From Cytobacillus gottheilii (GTDB lineage Bacteria; Bacillota; Bacilli; Bacillales; Cytobacillaceae): a DNA stretch of 64,000 nt. Location: positions 465,397-529,396 of the forward strand of contig NZ_LT800494.1 of assembly GCF_900166665.1 (NCBI RefSeq), in the 5' to 3' direction. The notes under the pieces are model-generated. The model was not told the origin of the DNA. It saw nothing but the letters and a program-made list of their open reading frames with translations, and made no database searches. Every line of letters starts with the position of its first letter. Within the stretch, counting starts at the first letter, position 1. Below, piece by piece: positions 45,450 through 53,900 of this stretch. Both the position numbers and the translations under genes were made by a program.

Positions 45450-47600
45450 TTAGATGGGGATTGCTTTATTATTATTGTAGTATAATTGATAATATAATCC
45501 TTGATTTTGTATTAAGGTTTCATGTCTTCCAATTTCTTCTATCATTCCTTCGTTCATAACAATGATTTTATCAGCATTTTTTATTGTCGATAATCTATGA
45601 GCGATTATAATTTTGGTGCTTTCTAGCTCTGAGAGACTATCATGTATTATCCTTTCAGATATATTATCTAAAGCGCTCGAAGCCTCATCTAATACAAGTA
45701 TAGGAGTTTTTCTTATTAATGCTCTTGCAATTAATAAGCGTTGGATTTGACCACCAGATAGATTATTTCCAGCTTCAGATAACTTTGTACTAAAATTCAT
45801 AGGAAGTTTCATAATATCTGAGTAAATATTAGCTTGTATAGTTGCTTTTATAATATCATGAATATCTATATCTTCTTGGAACATTGTTATATTTTCAAGA
45901 ATTGTTCTATTGAATAATTTGGAATCTTGAAGAACCGAGCTAATTTGTTTTCTTAAAGTAACTTTAGATCTTGCATCCATCTTATAATCATCTAAAAGAA
46001 TTTTACCTTCAGTGGGTGTGTAGAAACCTAATAGCAGTTTTGCTAGAGTGCTTTTTCCAGATCCTGAAGGCCCAACAATTGCAATAGTTTCACCTTTATG
46101 TACTTTAAATGATAAATTAGAGATAACTTGTTTAGAATATTTGGAATACTGAAAAGACACATTTTGAAACTCTATTTCTCCTTCTAGTTTTATACCTTCA
46201 AATTCATTGTTGTAATCTTCTGTTTTTGAAGTAATGACATCCTTAATACGTTGGAAGTAAGATCCTATACTTAATATTTGAGTATAACTGCTGCTAAGTG
46301 AAACGATTGGACTAATGAATGAGGAGGAAATTGTACTGAAAGCAACTAGAACCCCTAGTGTGATATCGCCATTAATTAAGTAAAAACTGCCAAACCATAG
46401 CATAGCTAGAGGAACAATTAATTGAATAGAACTTGTTATTGCTTGTATCCCTCCACTCCAAACATTTAACCTTTCTGATGTTCTAACCTCTTTACTAAAC
46501 TTTTCTAACCAGTTATCAAACATCGTATTTTCTAGTCCAAGCATTTTGATATCTGATATACCGTTTATACTATCTGCTAAGATAGTTTGTACATCTGCTT
46601 GCTGAGAGACATTTTCATCGGAAAGGGTTTTAATTATCCGAGTATTAAAAATTAACATTGTAACAATTATAAGGCTAATCGTTATTAAAATTAAACTTAG
46701 TGGAACTGAATAAGTTAACATTATTATCATATAGCTAATAACCAGTAGAACATCAATAAATAAGGATATGCTTGTGCTTGATAGTAATTGTTTTATTAAA
46801 GCATTAGAATTTGCTCTAAATATTAGGTCTCCACTAGCTCGATTTCCAAAGAAAAGATACGGCAATCGTAATAGTACACTCATGAATTTTGACATGATGT
46901 TAACATCTAAAGTTGATTGGAATTTAGCAATAACGATCGATCTAATAATAGATAGAAGTAAATTACTAATGAATACGAATAGTAATATCAACCCTGTACT
47001 ATATACAAAATTAAACTCAGTAACACCTAATACATTATCTGTGAACCTTTGTGTAATGATAGGAATTGAAATGGCCAGTGCTTGCAGGAGCCCTGTTAAA
47101 AAGATCAAGGTAAATATATATCTTTTAGACTCTTTGAGAAAAGACAAAAAAACATTATTTTTTGATTTTTTTCTTTTAATAAATGTCTCATTAGGAGTTA
47201 AGTTTAAAACCTTTCCCGAGAATAACTTAGAAAATTCTTCTTTTTTTACCTTTTTTCTCCCCTCGGATGGATCCACAATAAAAAAGTAATCTTTCTTTAT
47301 TTTTTCAAGAATAACATAATGGTTTTTATTCCAATGTAATAGTATAGGAGAATGAAATTCCTTTAAGTCTTCAATATCAACTCCATACCCTTGACTCTTC
47401 ATGTCCATCTCGTTTGCCATACAAGCTAAATCATAAAAAGAATAACCACTCGATAATGAACCAAACCGTTCCCGTAGTTCAGATAGAGAAACGTGATATC
47501 CATAATAACTTAATAGCATAGCCAAACACGCTAAACCGCACTCACTATGTTCCATTTGACTTATATAGGGTACTCTTTTTTTAAGTTTTATTAGTATCAA
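45450..47600 (-). CDS. Peptidase-containing ABC exporter for lanthipeptides (LanT)
   Basis: 716 residues: an N-terminal C39 peptidase domain with the catalytic Cys21 in QMEHSECGLACLAML, the His in KNHYVIL near 95 and VDPSEG near 112; a six-helix exporter domain (about 155-440); and an ABC ATPase with Walker A GPSGSGKST, signature LSGGQIQR and Walker B ILVLDEASSALD. It removes double-Gly-type leaders while exporting the product. Start is uncertain: TTG 47600 follows AAAGGA with almost no spacing, but a stop lies just upstream and no ATG precedes the catalytic motif. Divergent from the precursor genes it should process. TRANSPORT of both precursors (NG-A and CG-G sites) is inferred. Confidence 0.92.
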   Translation of the reverse strand: MILIKLKKRVPYISQMEHSECGLACLAMLLSYYGYHVSLSELRERFGSLSSGYSFYDLACMANEMDMKSQGYGVDIEDLKEFHSPILLHWNKNHYVILEKIKKDYFFIVDPSEGRKKVKKEEFSKLFSGKVLNLTPNETFIKRKKSKNNVFLSFLKESKRYIFTLIFLTGLLQALAISIPIITQRFTDNVLGVTEFNFVYSTGLILLFVFISNLLLSIIRSIVIAKFQSTLDVNIMSKFMSVLLRLPYLFFGNRASGDLIFRANSNALIKQLLSSTSISLFIDVLLVISYMIIMLTYSVPLSLILITISLIIVTMLIFNTRIIKTLSDENVSQQADVQTILADSINGISDIKMLGLENTMFDNWLEKFSKEVRTSERLNVWSGGIQAITSSIQLIVPLAMLWFGSFYLINGDITLGVLVAFSTISSSFISPIVSLSSSYTQILSIGSYFQRIKDVITSKTEDYNNEFEGIKLEGEIEFQNVSFQYSKYSKQVISNLSFKVHKGETIAIVGPSGSGKSTLAKLLLGFYTPTEGKILLDDYKMDARSKVTLRKQISSVLQDSKLFNRTILENITMFQEDIDIHDIIKATIQANIYSDIMKLPMNFSTKLSEAGNNLSGGQIQRLLIARALIRKTPILVLDEASSALDNISERIIHDSLSELESTKIIIAHRLSTIKNADKIIVMNEGMIEEIGRHETLIQNQGLYYQLYYNNNKAIPI

Positions 47601-47834
47601 TCCTTTCTAATAGTATTTCAAACTTTCTAATCCCCCTAGGATATATATTCCATTTTGGATGTAAAATATATGGTAATTATATAGTTATGCAAGTATTCAT
47701 TCAACCAAATCATGATTAATATAACTATATTCTTAAATATATAGAGAATAGTAGAAATTGTAAGTAAATATCTATTAAGCGGGGATTTTCAACTTATAAC
47801 TGCGCTTATATTGTTTGTATTTTCAAAAAATTAA
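47601..47834. other. Divergent control region between LanT and precursor genes
   Basis: A 300-bp AT-rich gap (47601-47903) with no gene. It must hold promoters for both directions; only the precursor-side promoter is convincing. AAATTAAT occurs twice as a direct repeat around that promoter (47828-47835 and 47855-47862). Confidence 0.5.
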
Positions 47835-47863
47835 TTGAATTTCGTTATTTCATAAATTAATAT
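47835..47863 (+). promoter_or_regulatory. Candidate sigma-A promoter of the lanthipeptide operon
   Basis: TTGAAT (47835-47840), a 17-nt spacer and TAATAT (47858-47863), about 40 bp before the first precursor gene with TAGGAGGTAG in between. Confidence 0.6.
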
Positions 47864-47903
47864 TATTATTGCATTAAAAAGTTAAATTTTAGGAGGTAGT
47901 TAA

Positions 47904-48173
47904 ATGTCAAACGAAGCATTAATTAAGGCTTGGAAAAATCCGGAACAGAGAGGGAATGCTAATCATCCTAGTGGCAGAAGCTTCAATGAATTAAGTATCG
48001 ACGAAATGATAGCTGTAAACGGAGCAGCTGAGACACAAGCAACACCATCAATTATTTCAGCATTAACCTTACCTACAGCTACACAGTGTATTTCTGCAGC
48101 AGCTTCCCTTGTAGGCAGTGCTTCTGTAAGTGGAATTGTTAGTTATGTAACATTTAGAAAGTGTTTCGGATAA
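47904..48173 (+). CDS. Class II lanthipeptide precursor A1
   Basis: 89 residues. The leader has the type 2 pattern (ANHPSGRSFNELSIDEMIAV) and ends at a double-Gly-like NG-A site (after residue 41), where LanT would cut. Five residues (AETQA) then precede the Thr-Pro start of the core (residue 47), recalling cytolysin, where a short GDVQAE segment is removed in a second step. The 43-residue core has 13 Ser/Thr but only two Cys (residues 62 and 87), so at most two thioether rings can form and many dehydrated residues would remain. This is the longer, alpha-like peptide of the pair. Strong AGGAGG site; expressed from the promoter 40 bp upstream. Confidence 0.93.
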   Translation: MSNEALIKAWKNPEQRGNANHPSGRSFNELSIDEMIAVNGAAETQATPSIISALTLPTATQCISAAASLVGSASVSGIVSYVTFRKCFG

Positions 48174-48188
48174 AAGGAGGAATATAGT

Positions 48189-48428
48189 ATGAATTCTGAA
48201 GAAATCATTTCTAATTGGAAAAAAACAGAAAATCGTTCTAAGTTGGAAAACCATCCATCAGGCTCAAGTTTTAATGAGTTAGCTTATGAAGAAATGTTAG
48301 CAGTTTGTGGAGGAAGTGGAGTTGCTGAACCGCAAGCAACACCAACAATCGCTTTAACTTCTGCTCTTGTTGGTGCTCCAGTTAGTGCTTTTGCTTCACT
48401 GACTATCACTGCAGTTTTTTGTAAATAA
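48189..48428 (+). CDS. Class II lanthipeptide precursor A2
   Basis: 79 residues, 15 bp after A1. The leader repeats the A1 layout (ENHPSGSSFNELAYEEMLAV) and ends in a true Gly-Gly (41-42), unusually preceded by a Cys. Eight residues (SGVAEPQA) then lead to a Thr-Pro core start (residue 51). The 29-residue core has eight Ser/Thr and one Cys (residue 78, next to last), so only one ring is possible. The short hydrophobic core resembles the small cytolysin subunit in style. Together with A1 it defines a two-component system acted on by a single LanM. Confidence 0.92.
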   Translation: MNSEEIISNWKKTENRSKLENHPSGSSFNELAYEEMLAVCGGSGVAEPQATPTIALTSALVGAPVSAFASLTITAVFCK

Positions 48429-48435
48429 TTGTACA

Positions 48436-48470
48436 GGAGACGAAATGCATCTAGCGCTTTTGTCTCCTTT
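48436..48470 (+). terminator. Attenuator-like hairpin between precursor genes and lanM
   Basis: GGAGACGAAATGC pairs with GCTTTTGTCTCC (one wobble, one bulge), followed by TTTCT. It lies between A2 and lanM and probably makes most transcripts stop after the precursors, with partial read-through to the enzyme genes, as known in other lantibiotic operons. Confidence 0.7.
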
Positions 48471-48492
48471 CTCTATAACAAGGAGGGTTACC

Positions 48493-51400
48493 ATGAAAAC
48501 TGAGATAAAAATTGATATCCTAAATTATTTGAAGGCTCTTACTTTAAACGAACGCTATAAAATTATGGAATTAACTAAAAAAATTACTTTTGATGATGAG
48601 AGCTTTTCAAATTGGAGAGAAAGAAAGAATATATTACACCCTCAAACATTTGATAAAATGCTGGAGCTAATGAATTACAATAAAAATATTTTTTCTCATT
48701 CTGTTAATCCAACTGCATTAATGGATGTAGATCTAGAACATTTACATAACTTTTTAAATAACCAAACATGGTATACAGTTTTACAAGATTCCTTACATCT
48801 TTTAAGTGAGGATAATAGTGAGTATAACAATTCTAAAGGTTTTACTTTTATTTTAAGGCCATTTATTTTGTATGTTGAAAAAGAAATAACCTCTCAATTT
48901 GAGAAATACAATTCCATATTTAATAAAGAAGTCATTAAAGACATTTTGGACGCTTTTATATTTAATTCAATTCAAATTGCTATGAAAACTATTTTACTCG
49001 AATTAAATGTTTCTAGACTGCGTGGTGAATTAAGTGGAGATTCCCCAGAGGATAGATTTCACTCTTTTAATAATTTGTTTGCGGAAAAAGATAGATTAAT
49101 TGATTTCTATTCAGAGTACATTTTATTAGCAAGGTTGCTGTCTACTAAGGCCCATTTTACTGTAAAAAATACAATAGAATTTTTAGAAAATATAACTATT
49201 AACAAAAAAACTATATATGAAGAGTTTAACTTGGACGAAGATGATCTTATTGAGAGCATTTCCCCAGGTTTAGGTGATTCACACAATGAAGGTAATACGG
49301 TTATTTCATTAACTATGAGTTCAGGCAAAAAATATCTTTATAAACCGAGAGACTCTCAGATTGCAATAGCTTATCATGATCTTATCAACTGGTTAAACAG
49401 TAAAGAAAGTATTCTTAAGATGGGTACATATAAAATAATAAATTTTGGCACCTTTTCTGTAGAAGAATTTGTACCTCATATGGAATGTAATAGTGAAGAA
49501 GAAGTAAAGGAATACTATACTAGATTCGGTCAAATTATTGCATTAATGTACATACTAAATGGTAGAGATATGCATATGGAAAACATTATTGCTAAGGGGA
49601 ATACACCAGTAATTGTTGATACTGAAACACTTTTACACTCTTATGTCCCAGTTGCTGCTATGGAGAATGCAAACTTTAAAGCTAATATGGAAAAAATGGA
49701 CTTTGTTTCAAGTACTCTTCTATTGCCTGGTGAGATCAATTTCGATACTCTGCAGAATAAAGGAGTTGACCTTAGTGCATTGAACGGACAAGAAAGAGCA
49801 TTACCATATGAAGTTCCTGGTGTAATTAATAATAATACGGATACTATGATGTATGGGATGATCGAAACCAAGCTTCCAGGTTCTAATAATCTGCCTATGT
49901 ATGCTAGCCAAATTGTTTCCTATCATGATTATATAGATGAAATTATAAAGGGCTTCAGAACAACTTGTAGTGTAATTATGGCATACAAATCAGAACTGTT
50001 AGATGCTGATGGAGTTATAAAACAATTTGAAGAAATAAATGTAAGGATAATAGCTAAGGGAACTTCACAATATGCATCTTTGTTATCGTATATTTACCAT
50101 CCTGACTTTTTACGGGACGCCATAGAAAGAGACAAGGTATTTGAAAATATATGGGTATATCCATATCAATATAAAGAGGTCATTAGAAGTGAGTATCGAG
50201 ATATGCTTAATGATGACATACCAATATTTTTTAATAATGTTAATTCAAAGGATCTAATAGATAGTAAGGGTAATATTCTAAAAGATATATTTAAAGAGAC
50301 GGCATTTAATAGGTTAGTTACCAGAGTTAGCAAACTCGATGAAAATGAAATTAATAGGCAGATCTCGGTAATAAAAGTACACACAGGAAAAGTTGATTAT
50401 GAAAATGAAGTAGCCCCAATAAGTATTAAGGACTATGCTAATAGTAGAGCTGATAAAGGATCCAAGGTAGATCATGATGATACCTTTATTCAGGAAGCTA
50501 TTAAAATAGAGAAGGAATTAAGAAATCTAGCTATTTATTCGGATGATGAAGAGACGGTTACTTGGTTAGACATTTTTCAAGCAAATGAAGATTCACTTAA
50601 TATTAATGCACTTTCTAGTGACTTATATAATGGACTTGGAGGAATATTCATATTCTACCATAACCTGTATAAGGTTACCAAAAATAAAGAATATAGAGAA
50701 ATAGCTAATAAAATATTAACAGCAGCAGAGCATAGTATTAACCATAAAGAAAATTATTCTGCTTTAACTGGCAGACTTTCTCTACTTTATCCATATTCCA
50801 TTTTAGTCTTGGAAGAAAAGGATACTGAGGCTGAAAAAAAATTAGATAAACTCTTAGAGCTAATTAGCGAAAATATGAACTCAATTGAGCATTTTGATTG
50901 GATAGATGGCACAACTGGAATCGCTAGCATTGTATTAAACCTGTTGGAGAAAACCGGAAATATTGACTACTTAACAATATCTATAATGTTAGGAAACAAG
51001 TTAGTTCAACAACTGAATGATTTAGAGAAAGAGTTAATTGGCGGTTTTGCTCATGGTGCTAGTTCTGTAGCATTAGTATTAATGAGACTTGGGTCCTTAA
51101 CAAATGTTAAATCATTTACAGATAAGGGGTTAGAGATTCTTAACCATGATCGATCCTTCTATTCTATAGAACATAATGGGTGGCTTAACAAGGCGGAGTA
51201 TGATTCTTCAATCGTAAGATATGATTGGTGTCATGGTTCGGTAGGGATTGGGTTGAGCAGGCTATTAATGAGAAAATATTACTCAGATGATTTACTAGAT
51301 ACCGAAATTATCAGAGCATTAGAGTCGACAGAGGAAAGCAATTGCAGAAATAGTGACGGTATATGTCATGGGAATTTTGGGGTAACCGAAATATTACTAG

Positions 51401-51618
51401 CTGCATATCAACATTTACAGCATGAAGAATATATTATACGAGCGAGGAAATTGTCCTTGAAATTGATTGATGATGCGAAGACACGAGGTTATTACTTAAC
51501 GGGTGGCTTAGATCAATTTCCTAAGATTGGGATGTTTACCGGTCTTGCTGGTATAGGAAACCAATTACTCAGAGTATCTTCTCCCGATACCATCAACTCA
51601 GTTCTAGTTTTAGAATAA
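48493..51618 (+). CDS. Class II lanthionine synthetase (LanM)
   Basis: 1041 residues. The N-terminal dehydratase (DUF4135, about 90-620) has the kinase-like residues YLYKPRDS near 284, NGRDMHMENI near 359 and VDTETLLHS near 376. The C-terminal LanC-like cyclase (about 690-1040) shows LYNGLGGI and the zinc ligands in YDWCHGSVGIG (Cys near 912) and GICHGNFG (Cys-His near 958). It phosphorylates and dehydrates Ser/Thr of both precursors, then adds Cys thiols to form (methyl)lanthionines. ATG 48493 with AAGGAGGG is the start; an upstream in-frame ATG at 48445 lies inside the attenuator hairpin. As only one LanM is present, it must handle both A1 and A2. Confidence 0.95.
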   Translation: MKTEIKIDILNYLKALTLNERYKIMELTKKITFDDESFSNWRERKNILHPQTFDKMLELMNYNKNIFSHSVNPTALMDVDLEHLHNFLNNQTWYTVLQDSLHLLSEDNSEYNNSKGFTFILRPFILYVEKEITSQFEKYNSIFNKEVIKDILDAFIFNSIQIAMKTILLELNVSRLRGELSGDSPEDRFHSFNNLFAEKDRLIDFYSEYILLARLLSTKAHFTVKNTIEFLENITINKKTIYEEFNLDEDDLIESISPGLGDSHNEGNTVISLTMSSGKKYLYKPRDSQIAIAYHDLINWLNSKESILKMGTYKIINFGTFSVEEFVPHMECNSEEEVKEYYTRFGQIIALMYILNGRDMHMENIIAKGNTPVIVDTETLLHSYVPVAAMENANFKANMEKMDFVSSTLLLPGEINFDTLQNKGVDLSALNGQERALPYEVPGVINNNTDTMMYGMIETKLPGSNNLPMYASQIVSYHDYIDEIIKGFRTTCSVIMAYKSELLDADGVIKQFEEINVRIIAKGTSQYASLLSYIYHPDFLRDAIERDKVFENIWVYPYQYKEVIRSEYRDMLNDDIPIFFNNVNSKDLIDSKGNILKDIFKETAFNRLVTRVSKLDENEINRQISVIKVHTGKVDYENEVAPISIKDYANSRADKGSKVDHDDTFIQEAIKIEKELRNLAIYSDDEETVTWLDIFQANEDSLNINALSSDLYNGLGGIFIFYHNLYKVTKNKEYREIANKILTAAEHSINHKENYSALTGRLSLLYPYSILVLEEKDTEAEKKLDKLLELISENMNSIEHFDWIDGTTGIASIVLNLLEKTGNIDYLTISIMLGNKLVQQLNDLEKELIGGFAHGASSVALVLMRLGSLTNVKSFTDKGLEILNHDRSFYSIEHNGWLNKAEYDSSIVRYDWCHGSVGIGLSRLLMRKYYSDDLLDTEIIRALESTEESNCRNSDGICHGNFGVTEILLAAYQHLQHEEYIIRARKLSLKLIDDAKTRGYYLTGGLDQFPKIGMFTGLAGIGNQLLRVSSPDTINSVLVLE

Positions 51619-51636
51619 TTAGGAGGGAAAGGGAAT

Positions 51637-52341
51637 ATGAAAAAAGTTTTTGTTTATATTGGTTCGAGAAATGATGATTCTACTCTAACAGTGTATTTAA
51701 ATAAACTTCTGCACAGACTTAAGGAAATTGATTCAGAAATTCAAGTTGATTTACACACAGCTACTTCTACAAATATCAACCATTCAACAGGTTGTAAAAA
51801 TTGTTTTACAAAAGGTTTTTGCAATCAAGATCATTTAGATGAAGACAGCATGAGTAAAATAAAAACCCAATTATTAGATGCAGACTTCATCATATTAGCT
51901 AGCCCGGTATATTCCCATAATGTCTCCAGTGATATGAAAGCTTTCGTTGATAGATTATCGTATTGGGGACACTTATTTAGATTAGCAGGCAAACCAGCTA
52001 TGTTTTTTGCTTCTGGAACTAATGGTCTAAATTATGTACTTAGTTACATGGAAAAAGTAATGAATTATATGGGAGTCATTGGTGTAGGAAGAGTTAGTTT
52101 AATACCTAACCCTGATCTTTATGACGATATTGAATCTAATATTGAAGAAATTATTGCTTATACAAAGGGTTTTAAAGAGGCGAAGAGTAATGATACGATA
52201 GAAGCTGCTTTCCTATCGTATAGATTTCTATTTAAAGATTACCCTAGAGATCATGCAGAGTATCTTTATTGGAAGAATAACGGACTTTTTGAATGTGATA
52301 GCTTTAAGGAATATCTGGATAAAATAAAAATCCCGATTTAG
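51637..52341 (+). CDS. Flavodoxin-like NAD(P)H reductase, candidate lanthipeptide dehydroamino-acid reductase (LanJ-like)
   Basis: 234 residues of the NADPH-dependent FMN reductase/flavodoxin-fold family: VFVYIGSRNDDS at the N-terminus, a GCKNCFTKGFC cysteine motif near residue 55, and the flavin-binding DFIILASPVYSHNVSSDMKAFVDRL near 90. The C-terminal 70 residues are not typical of small FMN reductases. It is 18 bp after lanM in the same operon. In carnolysin and bicereucin clusters a flavin-type reductase (LanJB group) turns dehydroalanine/dehydrobutyrine into D-Ala/D-aminobutyrate. The excess of Ser/Thr over Cys in both cores fits that use. The link is inference from family and context, not from a diagnostic motif. 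Confidence 0.7.
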   Translation: MKKVFVYIGSRNDDSTLTVYLNKLLHRLKEIDSEIQVDLHTATSTNINHSTGCKNCFTKGFCNQDHLDEDSMSKIKTQLLDADFIILASPVYSHNVSSDMKAFVDRLSYWGHLFRLAGKPAMFFASGTNGLNYVLSYMEKVMNYMGVIGVGRVSLIPNPDLYDDIESNIEEIIAYTKGFKEAKSNDTIEAAFLSYRFLFKDYPRDHAEYLYWKNNGLFECDSFKEYLDKIKIPI

Positions 52342-52373
52342 TAATAACATTAAAAAAATTATATTCATTTAAG

Positions 52374-52404
52374 GGAGAGCCAGTTAGAATTGGCTTTCCT
52401 TTTT
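52374..52404 (+). terminator. Terminator of the lanthipeptide operon
   Basis: GGAGAGCCA/TGGCTTTCC 9-bp stem (one G-T) with an 8-nt loop, followed by TTTTT (52400-52404). Confidence 0.85.
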
Positions 52405-53016
52405 AAATGAAAAGGGCAATTTTATGCAAGTGAAACTGTATTTGAAAATGTCACCACTTTCTTGATTATGGTCTATTGATTTACCTTCTATTCCCTCTTC
52501 CTGCTGTTCACCAAAGTATTAATAGGATTACAAAACACTTTGCCAATCCAACTAAAGATAGTTTTCACCGGATATAAGTTAAGGGATATTTCCCCTTATT
52601 GCCAAGAATACATCTTCTAACATTTCTCGATTTCTTGAAAAGGAGAATTCGAGATCAATTCAAGGGTTGTATACTTCGAAACGTAATATTCGTTCTCAGG
52701 ATATTTATTATGACAATTTGAGTTATGCACAGAGATACTTTTAAGCATTATTATGAAGTGTGACCCAAAAAATGCGAACACAAGATGAACGTTCATCTGA
52801 GGATGAGAATTGGATGCACCGCAGGGTCGCTATAGACCCATATTTTCGCAATAAAGTGTATTATATTCTTTCTCGTTTTAGATTTTGCAAAAAACAAGTT
52901 AAGTGTTTTATAACTTTAGGAATAAAAATTAAAATAATGGAAAGTGAGCTTTACTTTTTAGTTAGGGTATTATACAATCATGTTAAGTTAACTTTCCGTA
53001 AAGGGGGGAGATTGAT
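52405..53016. other. Non-coding gap between lanthipeptide operon and CylR-like pair
   Basis: No convincing gene in about 610 bp. AAGGGatatTTCCCCTT near 52580-52600 is a weak hairpin. A frame at 52760-53020 overlaps the next gene's ribosome site and has no own site, so I do not call it. No LanFEG immunity or LanP protease gene is present here. Confidence 0.5.
52982..52992. promoter_or_regulatory. Candidate autoregulatory operator GTTAA-G-TTAAC
   Basis: A perfect 5-bp-arm palindrome 25 bp before the HTH gene, just after a TATTATACAAT -10-like stretch. CylR2-type repressors bind short inverted repeats at their target promoters. Confidence 0.4.
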
Positions 53017-53229
53017 ATGAAAAACAGAGTAGAGGAAATAAGAAAAAAAAGTGGTATTAAACAGGAAGAACTTGCCGTAGCATTAGATGTCACTAGACAA
53101 ACTATAGGTTCTATAGAAAATGGGAGATATAATCCATCAATTATTTTGGCCTTTAAGATTTCAAGATACTTCAATCTTAATATTGAAGAAATTTTTATTT
53201 ATGAGGAGGAAACATTTGATGAAGGATAA
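53017..53229 (+). CDS. CylR2-like small XRE-family repressor
   Basis: 70 residues, essentially one helix-turn-helix (IKQEELAVALDVTRQTIGSIENGRYNPSIILAFKIS) plus a short beta end (LNIEEIFIYEEE). The length and the TRQTI-IENGRYNPS core match CylR2, which represses the enterococcal cytolysin operon as a dimer together with membrane protein CylR1. It is followed by, and overlaps, a small membrane protein gene, the same pairing as cylR2-cylR1. It lies 680 bp past the lanthipeptide operon, whose leaders are also cytolysin-like. Many similar XRE/membrane pairs exist outside bacteriocin clusters, so the link is inferred. Confidence 0.8.
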   Translation: MKNRVEEIRKKSGIKQEELAVALDVTRQTIGSIENGRYNPSIILAFKISRYFNLNIEEIFIYEEETFDEG

Positions 53230-53644
53230 ATTTACTTGGCTTATAACTATTATTGGGTTCTTATTACTAATTACAGGTATTATATTGACCATAGTTGGAT
53301 CCGAGGTATTGGATATACATTTTGTTAGAAATGACCTGGTTCCAATAGGATTAGTTGGCAGCGGATTTATGCTTTTATTTGGCGGTATTATGGTTATTCT
53401 AGATAAAAAGTATAAAACCAAAGAGGACAGCATTCAAGAAAATGATGAAAGAAATATTCGAATTAAACAGAGTGCAAAAGCAAAAGCATTTGATCTTCTG
53501 ATAGTACTGTTTTGTTTTGGTCTTTTTACATTAGCTTTGTTTGGATATATGAACAAGACTTCTTTTTTTAGTCTCTTAGGTCTGTATTTATTGGTGATTT
53601 TTTATTATCTTTATCAGTTTGTTATAAATAAACGGTCTATGTAG
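53219..53644 (+). CDS. Small membrane protein paired with the XRE repressor (DUF2178-like)
   Basis: 141 residues with four hydrophobic helices in two hairpins (about 5-30, 40-60, 85-108, 112-132) and a charged middle loop containing QENDERNIRIKQSAKAKAFD, a pattern of the DUF2178/DUF3796-type proteins found beside small XRE regulators. ATG 53219 overlaps the repressor's last codons and has GAGGAGG 8 nt upstream; the longer frame from 53120 lies wholly inside the repressor gene. It may sense the product and control the repressor (as CylR1 does), or contribute to self-protection. Neither is shown by the sequence. Confidence 0.75.
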   Translation: MKDKFTWLITIIGFLLLITGIILTIVGSEVLDIHFVRNDLVPIGLVGSGFMLLFGGIMVILDKKYKTKEDSIQENDERNIRIKQSAKAKAFDLLIVLFCFGLFTLALFGYMNKTSFFSLLGLYLLVIFYYLYQFVINKRSM

Positions 53645-53900
53645 AAGTATTTCCTCGTGAGCCATCATAATCATATTTAGACTTTGGTGTTAGCTAGATT
53701 TCATTAAATACTTTAATACTGTTTATGATTTTAATTATATGAGAATTTGGATTTAAGGGGCATGACGTTCTTACAGAAAATTATGAATTCGGGAATCATA
53801 ATAATAACAGATTTGTCTCGCCCCAATTTACATTTTATCTATTGAAAGACTTACAAAATAATGAGCGGGAGTTGTACGAAGAGTTATTGTTTATTCTTTG

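Noticed and set aside
46768..47289. 173-codon plus-strand frame within LanT
   Set aside because: Complement of a clearly coding ABC exporter with all motifs intact on the other strand.
52760..53020. 86-codon frame upstream of the CylR2-like gene
   Set aside because: No ribosome site, unusual composition, and its end overlaps the ribosome site and start of the HTH gene.
53120..53218. N-terminal extension of the small membrane protein
   Set aside because: Lies entirely within the XRE gene in another frame; ATG 53219 has a strong ribosome site.
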